Assembly: GCA_937132045.1 (NCBI GenBank) | Contig: CAKZNX010000427.1 | Location: forward strand, 1 to 32,306 | Source: an uncultured bacterium | GTDB taxonomy: Bacteria; Armatimonadota; HRBIN16 | Length of the DNA: 32,306 bases | Reading direction: 5' to 3' | Shown here: positions 8,076 through 16,831 of the stretch, piece after piece | Position numbering within the stretch: position 1 is the first letter of the stretch | Layout: each line of letters begins with the position of its first letter | Notes under the pieces: generated by a model | Told to the model about the DNA's origin: nothing | Database searches by the model: none | Seen by the model: only the letters and a program-made list of their open reading frames with translations | Position numbers and translations under genes: made by a program

Positions 8076-9107
8076 CTACAGCAGGTCACCGATGGCTACC
8101 GTCCGCCCTTCCGCCATGCTGCGGATGACCGCCTCGGTGAACTCCATATACTTGACCCCTTCTTCGAACGTGGTCAGCTTAATCTTCTCAAGACCACGAA
8201 TAGCGTTGATGAACTCTTCCTCCACACGCCACCTGCCCTCATCCTCAGGAGGAATGGCGATTTCCGCGAGGGCGCTGTCGCCTCGTCTGCCGCCGAACAG
8301 CCGGTTGTCGGCAAAACGAAGGGTGCCTTCGCTGCCGAACAGCCATATCTCGGGTCCACCAGTTAACCCGGTAACGGCGGAAATCTGAAAGTGCGCCACC
8401 GCGCCACAAACCATCTCCGCCACCACCTCCAGATGATCGGGCACGCGCACCGCTCGCAGGTATCCGGAGGCGTCTTTGCGCATGGGCACGTAGGTCTTGC
8501 CCATCGCCGTCACACGCTTTGCTTCGCCTGCCCAGCGCATTACCGCCTCATACCAGATACCCAGTGTCATCGTGTTGAAACCGCTCAAGTCGAAGTCCTG
8601 ACGCCAGTGCAGGGGCGACTCGCGGTCGATAAAGGTGCCTCCCGCGCGAACCTCTATCGCCAGCACCTCGCCAAGGTAGCCCTGCGCCAGCAGGCGTTTG
8701 ATGGTGTTATCCACCTTGAGCGTGAAGGGAGAGGGAACCACCTGCGTCACGAGATGCGGACGTGCTCGCGCCGCTTCGAGCATCTGCCGAGCCTCTCGCA
8801 GGTTCATCGCCATGCGTGCCTCGGTCATTACATGCTTGTTCACCTGCAGAGCCGCCAGCGTCACCGGACAGTGCATGTAGGGCCACGTACCAATGACAAT
8901 CGCGCTGGTATCGGGGGCATCCACCAGCTCACGCCAGTTGTCGTACACTCTGCGAATGCCGAACTGCCGGGCGACTCGCTCCGACGATTCGCGCGTGCGG
9001 TTGCACACGCTGACAATCTCGACGCCCTCGATCGCCTGCAGGTTGGGGATATGCTGAGCAACAGTGTTCGCCCCGGCGCCCACCACGCCGATACGAATGG
9101 TCTCCAT
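8076..9107 (-). CDS. Gfo/Idh/MocA family oxidoreductase
   Basis: IRIGVVGAGANTVAQHIPNLQAIEGVEIVSVCNRTRESSERVARQFG and an EARMAMNLREARQM motif. Confidence 0.92.
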   Translation of the reverse strand: METIRIGVVGAGANTVAQHIPNLQAIEGVEIVSVCNRTRESSERVARQFGIRRVYDNWRELVDAPDTSAIVIGTWPYMHCPVTLAALQVNKHVMTEARMAMNLREARQMLEAARARPHLVTQVVPSPFTLKVDNTIKRLLAQGYLGEVLAIEVRAGGTFIDRESPLHWRQDFDLSGFNTMTLGIWYEAVMRWAGEAKRVTAMGKTYVPMRKDASGYLRAVRVPDHLEVVAEMVCGAVAHFQISAVTGLTGGPEIWLFGSEGTLRFADNRLFGGRRGDSALAEIAIPPEDEGRWRVEEEFINAIRGLEKIKLTTFEEGVKYMEFTEAVIRSMAEGRTVAIGDLL

Positions 9108-9143
9108 GCGTTGAATCCACCTCCAGAGGGAGATGTTTCGACG

Positions 9144-11204
9144 TCAGCGATGCCACAACCTGTATCGCTTCTTCAGACCGGCGCGAATCTCATGCAGATG
9201 CCGCTCCGCCTGCACCACCTCAGCGTCACCCACACCATGCCCGTATTCGCTTCGCTCCAGCAGGCGGGTAAGCGCCCATATCGGTTCTGCCAGCTCCGGC
9301 AGCGAACTCTGCACCAGCGCGGCGTATTCCGACGGAGTCATCCATGCTTTGCGTGCTATTCCCGCTTTCTCCAGCATCCGCACCGCATGTAGATAACTGC
9401 GCACCAGCCGCGATACGGCATAGCCAGACGACCGTCGCCCACGAAGTTCGTTCACCACCGCGAACAACAGGAGGCTGAGAGCAGCCACTGCCAGCGCCGT
9501 CGGTAGATGACCGAACCGCTGGGTCAACATCTGCCACAGGTTGCGGTTCTTCCGGTCGCGGTTGTTGCCAGAGGACACGTCTCGCGCACCCTCGGTGGGG
9601 TCGAATGCAATCCAGCCGTAGCCGGGGAAGTATACCTCCGTCCACTGGTGACGGTGCTTCTCCCGTACGATGAAGGTGCCGTCGGGCTGACGGTCGCCGC
9701 TGAGGAAGCCCGTTGCCACGCGCGCCGGAATGCCCGCATAACGTGCCAGCACCGCCAGCGCGGAGGAGAAAAGGTCGCAGTAGCCCTGTCGTGAGTCGAA
9801 CAGGAAAAACTCCACAGCATCCCTGCCCATCGGCACGGCGGGCGCGTTCAGGTTGTAGTCGCAGGTGGATTCGATGTAGTTCTTGAGCGCCAGCACCTTG
9901 TCGTAGTTGTTATCGTGGTCGGCGGTCAGTTTGCGCACCAGGTTCACCAGGCGCTGGCTGGGTTCCGGCGACACCTCGAAGTAGACCATGCTGACGATTG
10001 TGGGTGCCGCTGGCGGGGCGCGGCGCAGGTCTTCCGGCGTGGCTTCGGGCACGTGCGACACCACCTCATACTCGGTGCCCACCCGGTAGCCGTAGTAGGT
10101 GACCAGACTGCCGGTCGCGTCCACGCGCACCGAGAGATTGGGGAAGCGCACCTCCACCGGCTGAGCCGCTCCGTACACGATGTTGCTGGCGCCGCTGACC
10201 AGCTTGAACCGCTGCGTTACCTCCCGATAGCGGGTCGGGCGTGGGGAAACGGGTGGTACCTGCAGGCTATACAGACCGTCGCGCCGCTCCGGGAACTCGG
10301 CAAAGGGCAAAGTGGCGTCGAACAGGTCGCGCGCGTAGAAGCCGAAGCGCGGATTCGCCCAACCGCGCCCCGTGTAGCGCGTGTATACACTGCCGCGCCA
10401 GTACAGCGGTTCGCTTGCTTTCACCTCCAGCACCGCCTGGTCGCTGAGAGACACCGGACCCGAACCTACCAGAATAGCCGGGCGATTGAACGAGCCTGCC
10501 GATTGCCCACTATCCGCCGCCGCCGACAAACCCGGGGGCAGGGGTGCACCACTGAGGCGCAAAGAGGTATCGCGCAGAGGCATTCCCACGATCACGCCGG
10601 TCAGCGCTGCCAGCACACCGCACGAGAGCGCTACCACTACATGCGCCCGCAGAAAGCGAACTTCTGGCTTAGCCGTGTGGTACATCCGCCGGTAATTCTC
10701 GTATGACAGCAGGAAGGCGGTGTTGCCCAGAAACAGGGTGGACAGCCAGAAGGACTGATGCGAGCTGAGCGCCGGAGCCGTTACCCCCAGCAACGCGACT
10801 ACGGGCACTGCGATGAACAGCACGTGCTCGTCAGATGCCAACATGAAAGAGGTGAACACCACCAGCCACGACAGGAAAGCGATGGCGGTTCCGCCGTAGG
10901 TGGATTCCACGTCGAAGGGTAGAACCCATCCCTGCGTCCAGAAGTTGAACAACGCATACACAATCAAGCCGGCGAACAGCCATCGGATGAACAGACCTGT
11001 CGTCAGTTCGAACCATCCCTGCAGTCTGGCGATGAAGCTGAACGCGAAGCCCATCAGAACCAGCGCCATCATCATGGTGGTGAAGCGCTCGTCCTGAATG
11101 ACAAGGCGCGCCGCCATCAGACCGCAGAAAGCCACCGCCAGCCCGGATAGATAGAACCAGAGGCTTGGGCGGTTCGCGGAGCCGTGTGAGCCGGTTACCT
11201 TCAT
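9144..11204 (-). CDS. TgpA-like membrane transglutaminase (transglutaminase-like cysteine protease domain)
   Basis: Multiple N-terminal TM segments; SRQGYCDLFSSALAVLARYAGIPARVATGF and HQWTEVYFPGYGWIAFDPTEG supply Cys-His-Asp. Start taken at MKVTGSHG (11204), overlapping the DUF58 stop; the longer ORF to 11696 runs into the DUF58 gene. Confidence 0.92.
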   Translation of the reverse strand: MKVTGSHGSANRPSLWFYLSGLAVAFCGLMAARLVIQDERFTTMMMALVLMGFAFSFIARLQGWFELTTGLFIRWLFAGLIVYALFNFWTQGWVLPFDVESTYGGTAIAFLSWLVVFTSFMLASDEHVLFIAVPVVALLGVTAPALSSHQSFWLSTLFLGNTAFLLSYENYRRMYHTAKPEVRFLRAHVVVALSCGVLAALTGVIVGMPLRDTSLRLSGAPLPPGLSAAADSGQSAGSFNRPAILVGSGPVSLSDQAVLEVKASEPLYWRGSVYTRYTGRGWANPRFGFYARDLFDATLPFAEFPERRDGLYSLQVPPVSPRPTRYREVTQRFKLVSGASNIVYGAAQPVEVRFPNLSVRVDATGSLVTYYGYRVGTEYEVVSHVPEATPEDLRRAPPAAPTIVSMVYFEVSPEPSQRLVNLVRKLTADHDNNYDKVLALKNYIESTCDYNLNAPAVPMGRDAVEFFLFDSRQGYCDLFSSALAVLARYAGIPARVATGFLSGDRQPDGTFIVREKHRHQWTEVYFPGYGWIAFDPTEGARDVSSGNNRDRKNRNLWQMLTQRFGHLPTALAVAALSLLLFAVVNELRGRRSSGYAVSRLVRSYLHAVRMLEKAGIARKAWMTPSEYAALVQSSLPELAEPIWALTRLLERSEYGHGVGDAEVVQAERHLHEIRAGLKKRYRLWHR

Positions 11205-12433
11205 GAGCCACCTCCGGGATGCAGCGGAACCACCATCACCCCATGCGCGGAAAGGGCGTTCAGGAAGTCGCTTTCGTGCAGGGCGTCGTTGACGCCGCCC
11301 TGTTTGTCCAGAGCCGGCACATTGGGCAGAAGCGCCACCACCTGTATCTGTCGGCGCGTGCATGCCTGCACCAGGGGAAGAAGGCGTCCATCTGCGGAGG
11401 CAGTCACCAGCACCAGAAGTCCCCCCGGCTGTGCAGTGGCAATCGCTTTCGACACCACGTCCACGAAGGAAACGGCGGTCTGAGGCTGAATATCCGCCAG
11501 CGCATACAGGTAATGATACAGGTGATCGGACGACCACTGAGCGGGCCGACCGTCCACCTCCGGCTTGCCGATCAGCAGACGATAGGGCAGTCCGCTGTGG
11601 TGGGCGAGATGCAGGGCGCCGCTCACGCCCTTGATCATCAGTTCGAAGCTGGCAGGCAGCTGACGCAGCGAAGGTGAGGCATCCAAAATGACGCACACCT
11701 CGGTCTGCGTGAACCGCTCGAAGTCGCGCACGAACAGCTCGCCGTAGCGCGCGGAATGCTTCCAGTCCACACGACGCAAGGGGTCACCCGCTATGTATTC
11801 ACGAATACCCAGAAACTCCACACTGTCGCCGCGAACTGGCGCGGAGTGTGTGCCCGCCGCAGCATAATTCGCGCCTCGGAAGCTCTCGATGGCTGGCAGG
11901 GAAAGCGGGGTGGGTAACACCACGATCTCGCTTCGCTCGCGCAGGCGATGCGAGAAGAAGAACATGCCCAGCGGGTCGGTCGCCTGAATGTCCAGCGGTC
12001 CGATCGAGTACCTGCCCCGGTGCTGGAAAACCACCTGATATACCGACTCCTGCGTACCCCTGGCAGGCACCGCCAGCGGGATTATGCCGTCGCCTTCGGC
12101 AAACTGCGCTCCCTCCGGCAGAGTATCCCGTGCGTGCAGGAAATACCTCGGCAGGTTGCTCTGGTTCTCGATGCGCAGTGTCACAGGCACCGGTTGACCA
12201 TCCCAGGCGGTATCCGCCGCCTGACGACGCACTGTCAAGCCTGCCAGCATCCGCTTGCCCACTGCATACGACACAAGAGGCACCGCAGCAAGCGCTACTG
12301 CCATCATATACAGGTGCCCCAGCCCCAGCGTCATCGCCACGGTGAGGATGCACAGACTGGAAAGCGCGGTGGTCAGCACCTTCACCCCGTGATAGTTGCT
12401 CTTTACCGACTGTTCTGGAACATCCTGTGTCAT
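11201..12433 (-). CDS. DUF58 domain-containing protein
   Basis: Two N-terminal TMs and the REYIAGDPLRRVDWKHSARYGELFVRDFE signature. Confidence 0.93.
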   Translation of the reverse strand: MTQDVPEQSVKSNYHGVKVLTTALSSLCILTVAMTLGLGHLYMMAVALAAVPLVSYAVGKRMLAGLTVRRQAADTAWDGQPVPVTLRIENQSNLPRYFLHARDTLPEGAQFAEGDGIIPLAVPARGTQESVYQVVFQHRGRYSIGPLDIQATDPLGMFFFSHRLRERSEIVVLPTPLSLPAIESFRGANYAAAGTHSAPVRGDSVEFLGIREYIAGDPLRRVDWKHSARYGELFVRDFERFTQTEVCVILDASPSLRQLPASFELMIKGVSGALHLAHHSGLPYRLLIGKPEVDGRPAQWSSDHLYHYLYALADIQPQTAVSFVDVVSKAIATAQPGGLLVLVTASADGRLLPLVQACTRRQIQVVALLPNVPALDKQGGVNDALHESDFLNALSAHGVMVVPLHPGGGS

Positions 12434-13386
12434 CTGGCGACTCCAGCACCCAGCGGCACCACTACCTGTTGAAGCACCTCCTGCACGATCTGCGAGGCGT
12501 CGGCGCCGCGCACGCGCGCCTCCGGCTTCAGAATCAACCGGTGCGAGAGTACCGCCGGCGCCACTGTCTTCACATCATCAGGCAGAACGTAGTCGCGCCC
12601 TTCCAGCACGGCGTGTGCCTGCGCTGCGTGCATGAGGTTCAGCGAACCGCGCGGGCTTGCACCGAGCTGCACATGGGGATGGTGGCGTGTGCCGTTGACG
12701 ATACTGACGATATAATTGCGTACGGTATCGTGCACGAAGACGTTTCGCACCTCGCGCTGAGCCTGCACGATCTGTTCGGGTTGAGCCACCTGCTCTACAT
12801 GCGACAGCGGATGCTCCTGCTGTTGTCGGCTGAGAATCATCACCTCATCGCGCTGTGAGGGATAGCCCAGCGAGAGCCGGATGAAGAAGCGGTCCATCTG
12901 CGCTTCCGGAAGTGGGTAGGTGCCCAGCATTTCCACGTTGTTCTGCGTGGCGATGACGAAGTACGGCTTGGGAAGAGGATGTGACACCCCGTCGATGGTC
13001 ACCTGTCGCTCTTCCATGCATTCCAGAAGGCTCGACTGCGTTTTGGGGGTAGCGCGGTTGATCTCGTCTGCCAGAACCACATTCGCGAACACCGGACCCG
13101 GGTGCAGTTCGAAGCCCAGCGTCTTCGGGTTGAAGACGTTTGTGCCCGTCACGTCGGCGGGCAAAAGGTCGGGCGTAAACTGAATGCGCCGGAACTTGCC
13201 GCCGATAGCGCGTGCCAGCGCCTTTGCCAGTGTGGTCTTCCCCACGCCCGGAATGTCTTCGATCAGCAGATGCCCATCACACAGAAGGGTTAACACAGCA
13301 AGCTCCACCATCTGGCGCTTGCCCACAATCGCTTTCTCCACCTCATCGACAACACGATGGAGCAGTTCCGCAGTCGGTTCTGGCAC
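12430..13386 (-). CDS. MoxR family AAA+ ATPase (MoxR-1)
   Basis: IEDIPGVGKTTLAKALAR Walker A, LADEINRATPKTQSSLLECMEERQVTIDG Walker B. GTG at 13386 has GGGGGAGG 8 nt upstream. Confidence 0.94.
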   Translation of the reverse strand: MPEPTAELLHRVVDEVEKAIVGKRQMVELAVLTLLCDGHLLIEDIPGVGKTTLAKALARAIGGKFRRIQFTPDLLPADVTGTNVFNPKTLGFELHPGPVFANVVLADEINRATPKTQSSLLECMEERQVTIDGVSHPLPKPYFVIATQNNVEMLGTYPLPEAQMDRFFIRLSLGYPSQRDEVMILSRQQQEHPLSHVEQVAQPEQIVQAQREVRNVFVHDTVRNYIVSIVNGTRHHPHVQLGASPRGSLNLMHAAQAHAVLEGRDYVLPDDVKTVAPAVLSHRLILKPEARVRGADASQIVQEVLQQVVVPLGAGVAR

Positions 13387-13612
13387 GATGATGACCTCCC
13401 CCAACCATTTCGCTAGCCAGCGTATCTCTCTATACTTGAAAGACGCATACAGATGTTCCCTCGTTACCTTGCCGGTAGGCATCCGGTTTTACTTGGTATC
13501 AATGCGGGGATTCTTCACTACCCGTACCCTCTGCAGGCGCAGGCAAGGGATGGGCATGGAAAACTTCCATCAGAAGGTGGCATCCCACCAGCCAAGGGGG
13601 AGGAATGCACAC

Positions 13613-13828
13613 ATGGGAGTGCACGATGCCAAGAACTACGTGGGTGCCTTCTGCGAAATCACATGGAAGGATCGCAACGGCAACACCCACGTGACGCTGG
13701 CGACTGTTGAAGACGCACGCTATGTGCCGCTCTACGGTGCATACCTGATTACGGATGCAGAAGATATTCGCCTCGACCAGGTGATTGCGATACAGTTTGC
13801 CGAAGCCGCGACGCGAAAGGCAGCGTAG
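13613..13828 (+). CDS. Small protein of unknown function (71 aa)
   Basis: MGVHDAKNYVGAFCEITWKDRNGNTHVTLATVEDARYVPLYGAYLITDAEDIRLDQVIAIQFAEAATRKAA; GGGGGAGG RBS; terminator downstream. Confidence 0.75.
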   Translation: MGVHDAKNYVGAFCEITWKDRNGNTHVTLATVEDARYVPLYGAYLITDAEDIRLDQVIAIQFAEAATRKAA

Positions 13829-13859
13829 TTCGGGGCATGATGCGATGGAGCGGAGGCAC

Positions 13860-13888
13860 GCCGGCGGGCAGGTTTTCTGTCCGCCGGC
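13860..13888. terminator. Bidirectional hairpin between the 71-aa gene and the response regulator gene
   Basis: GCCGGCGGGCAG-GTTTT-CTGTCCGCCGGC: 12-bp stem with one G-U. Confidence 0.75.
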
Positions 13889-13895
13889 TAAGGTG

Positions 13896-14354
13896 CTATT
13901 CGCTGTGACGCTGCGATGAGGTCAGACGCCGGGTGATCTCTTCCATCCGGCGCAGGGTGTTCACCGCCGAGCGGCGACGTTCCAGTGCCTGCTCGATCTT
14001 CAACACCAGCAGTTCGTACACGTCCACCCCGGGGATGTTCTTCTCCACGTAGTCGAACGCCCCACGACGCATGCATTCCACGGCGTTTGCCACATTCCCG
14101 TAAGCCGTCAGCACGATCACCTCGCTGAACAGGTCGTGTGCCAGAGCCGCCTCCAGAATACGCACGCCGCTGTCGGGGTTCTCCATCGCCATGTCGGTAA
14201 TCACCACGTCGTATGCAGGCGATGCCTGTCGTATTTTCGCGACGCCGTCAGCCTCCCCTTCTGCCACGTCCACCTGAAACCCCTCACGTTGCAGGCGGCG
14301 CAGGAGGGCATGGCGTACCTCTTCCTCATCGTCGATAACCAGAATGCGATACAT
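13896..14354 (-). CDS. Response regulator, receiver domain only
   Basis: YRILVIDDEEEVRHALLRRL, VVITDMAMENPDSGVRIL, VIVLTAYGN, KNIPG; no recognisable output domain. Confidence 0.92.
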   Translation of the reverse strand: MYRILVIDDEEEVRHALLRRLQREGFQVDVAEGEADGVAKIRQASPAYDVVITDMAMENPDSGVRILEAALAHDLFSEVIVLTAYGNVANAVECMRRGAFDYVEKNIPGVDVYELLVLKIEQALERRRSAVNTLRRMEEITRRLTSSQRHSE

Positions 14355-14363
14355 ACAACCTCC

Positions 14364-16154
14364 TCACGATCGCTCCTTGCTCTCCGCATTGTCTCCTGCA
14401 GGTTTGCCGTTCACCGGCAGCAAGACGTGAAAACAGGCGCCCTCGCCGGGCTTACCATCCTCGTAAACGAATCCGCGGTGCGCCTCCACGATACCTTTGA
14501 CAATGGACAGTCCCAGCCCCATCCCTTTCACCCGCGAGCTGAAGAAGGGCTGGAAAATCTTCTCCTTGATGTCGTAAGGCACTCCCGGTCCTCTGTCACA
14601 AAAGACGACATGCACGAACTGACGGTTTCGCCCGACCCCAAATCGCTCGGGGAGGGCGCGCGAGTCCACCAGCTCGGTGAGGATGTGCAGCTGGCCGCCC
14701 TCCGGCTGGAAGCTGAGCGAGTTCTCGATCAGCTCGGCAAAGCACCGCTTCAGCTTTACGGCGTCACAGCGGATAGGGGGCAGACTGGAGTCCAGTTGTA
14801 GATTCAGCTCCACCGGTCCACGGCGCGGGAAGATTTCCGCCACCGTCTGCGCCACGATGTTGTTCACGTTGTCCACGCCGGTCGACAGATGCGTCGCCAT
14901 CACAAAATCGCGAAACTCGTGCAGGATCTCCTCGAGGCGCGACACGCCGCGGCGGATACTGCCGATGAGCTCGGTCAGCTCCTGGCGGTCGACCTCTCCG
15001 GGCTGCTGAAGCAGATACTCCACCTCGTTCAGGTCGCCCTTGATGGCGAAGGTTCGGTTGCCGATCATGTGTGCCGCTTTGGCGGACATCTCGCCCCATG
15101 CTGCCATACGCTCGGTCTGGATCAGCCGCTGACGCATGTGCAAGCTCTCGATTGCCGAGCCGAGCTGGCTGCCGATAGCGGAGAGCACCTCCACCTCGTC
15201 GTCGGTGAAGCAGTTGTCGAACCACGGCGCCAGACTGCGCCGGCGAACTACCCGAATCACGCCGATGGTGCGAGAGCGCCCCCAGACCGGAACCGCGAGA
15301 AAGGCGCCAATCTGCTCTACAGGCATCTCGCTGGCGATGCCTCGCCACCGCGGGTCCTCACGCGGGTCTCTGGTGCGCACCGGCTCGCCGTGCTGCGCCA
15401 CCCAGCCGGTCAACCCCTCGCCCAGCAGGTAGGACACCTGACCGACCTGCTCTCGCAACGCGCCACTGGACGCCTGCAGGGTTAATCGTCTGCGGTCGTC
15501 GTCCACCAGAAACACGGAGCAGTCCTCGAATCGCAGCACCTTGCTCGCCACACTGAGCACCGTCTGCATCAGATCGTCTAAGTCCTCCGAGGTGCTCAGC
15601 TCGTTGCCAATCTGCACCAGAGCCTCCTGCCGCAGGCGGGACTGATGCAGGTTAAGCGCGGTAAGACAAAGGTCAGCCAGCAGCACGATGGCATCCACAT
15701 CTTCCTGACCATAGGCATTGGGCTGGTCGGACTCGATGTTGATGACGCCACGTGTGCGCCCGTAAGCGTCGACGATGGGCACCGCCACCTCGCTCACCAC
15801 GTCGTCGAAGAAGCGCAGGTAGTGCGGGTCGCGGCTCACGTCGCCCGTGCAATAGGGTCGTTGTGTTGCCGCCACGTAACCGGTGATGCCCCTGCCCTCC
15901 TCCTGCGCCACTGTCAGGCGGCGCTGGCGTTTCTCCTCGTCCCAGCCGGGGCCCAGTGCGCTGCGGATTACCAGTTCGCCCGCATCCTCGTCCACTAGGG
16001 CCACGAAGGCGCGAAAACCTCCCACCAGCTTCATCCCCTGCTGAAGGGCGGTTGTCAGGAAATGGTCGATATCGGGATAGCGAACCAGCTGCTTGACCAC
16101 TGCTCCGAGCTGCTCGAGGGTCTGCTGGTATCTATCGTGCTGCCGGGTTTTCAA
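14364..16154 (-). CDS. Sensor histidine kinase with tandem GAF domains
   Basis: Two GAF-like segments, H-box-like AHMIGNRTFAIKGDL, N-box ELIENSLSF, FCDRGPGVP and FFSSRVKGMGLGLSIVKGIVEAHRG. Confidence 0.92.
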   Translation of the reverse strand: MKTRQHDRYQQTLEQLGAVVKQLVRYPDIDHFLTTALQQGMKLVGGFRAFVALVDEDAGELVIRSALGPGWDEEKRQRRLTVAQEEGRGITGYVAATQRPYCTGDVSRDPHYLRFFDDVVSEVAVPIVDAYGRTRGVINIESDQPNAYGQEDVDAIVLLADLCLTALNLHQSRLRQEALVQIGNELSTSEDLDDLMQTVLSVASKVLRFEDCSVFLVDDDRRRLTLQASSGALREQVGQVSYLLGEGLTGWVAQHGEPVRTRDPREDPRWRGIASEMPVEQIGAFLAVPVWGRSRTIGVIRVVRRRSLAPWFDNCFTDDEVEVLSAIGSQLGSAIESLHMRQRLIQTERMAAWGEMSAKAAHMIGNRTFAIKGDLNEVEYLLQQPGEVDRQELTELIGSIRRGVSRLEEILHEFRDFVMATHLSTGVDNVNNIVAQTVAEIFPRRGPVELNLQLDSSLPPIRCDAVKLKRCFAELIENSLSFQPEGGQLHILTELVDSRALPERFGVGRNRQFVHVVFCDRGPGVPYDIKEKIFQPFFSSRVKGMGLGLSIVKGIVEAHRGFVYEDGKPGEGACFHVLLPVNGKPAGDNAESKERS

Positions 16155-16298
16155 GGCGATATTGGCTACTCCTCAGTCGGTGTGTTGCGCAACTATGAGT
16201 ATATCTGTATTTCGGGCGCTTTGGCAAGGTTGACGTGGCACCGTGCGTGTGGAGGAGTTCATTCTCGGCTCGGCAGGAGCCTCGCCCTCCAGCAGTAC

Positions 16299-16503
16299 GT
16301 GTCATTGCGAACCTGCCTTCGGGCAGGGGACGCAATCGCCTGCGCCTTGCGCTAGTTGAAGAGGATTGCTTCGTCGCTGCGCTCCTCGCAATGACACGGG
16401 TCAGGTGTCATTGCGAGCCTGCCTTCAGGCAGCGGAGCAATCGCCTGCGCCTTGCGGTAGTTGAAGGGGGTTGCCTCGTCGCTGCGCTGCTCGCAATGAC
16501 ATA
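16299..16503. repeat. Two long repeat units, GTGTCATTGCGA...TCGCAATGACAY
   Basis: Unit A1 16299-16397 and unit A2 16405-16501 both begin GTGTCATTGCGARCCTGCCTTCRGGCAG and end TCGCAATGACAY. Confidence 0.9.
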
Positions 16504-16690
16504 AGGGTTGAGGGGGATTGCTTCGTCGCTGCGCTCCGCGCAACGACACGAGGGTTGAGGGGGATTGCTTCGTCGCTGCGCTGCTCGCAATGACACGAGG
16601 GCGAGGGCGATTGCTTCGTCGCTGCGCTGCTCGCAATGACACGAGGGTTGAGGGGGATTGCTTCGTCGCTGCGCTGCTCGCAATGACACG
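16504..16690. repeat. Tandem array, four units of 46-47 bp
   Basis: AGGGTTGAGGGGGATTGCTTCGTCGCTGCGCTGCTCGCAATGACACG at 16504-16550, 16551-16597, 16598-16643, 16644-16690; units 2 and 4 are identical. Confidence 0.95.
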
Positions 16691-16730
16691 CGATGGTGTG
16701 TCATTGCGAGCCTTCATCACCCCGACCCCC

Positions 16731-16758
16731 TTGACTTCTGCACAATCTGTGGTATAAT
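16731..16758 (+). promoter_or_regulatory. Sigma70-type promoter TTGACT-N16-TATAAT for hsp20
   Basis: TTGACT 16731-16736 and TATAAT 16753-16758, about 20 nt downstream of the repeat array. Confidence 0.8.
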
Positions 16759-16831
16759 AGTACGTGTATTGAGCGGAATAGACTAAAGTAACATATCTAG
16801 AATAGACACAGGTACTCAGGAGGTGAGGGCT

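Noticed and set aside
11205-11696. N-terminal extension of the transglutaminase ORF
   Set aside because: It overlaps the DUF58 coding sequence in another frame; MKVTGSHG at 11204 gives the usual 4-nt overlap and a sensible membrane N-terminus.
16504-16690. CRISPR-like tandem array
   Set aside because: The whole 46-47-bp period is repeated with no unique spacers, and no cas genes are present.
16759-16831. CIRCE element or ROSE/fourU thermometer in the hsp20 leader
   Set aside because: No TTAGCACTC-N9-GAGTGCTAA, and no convincing complement to AGGAGGTGA within the leader.
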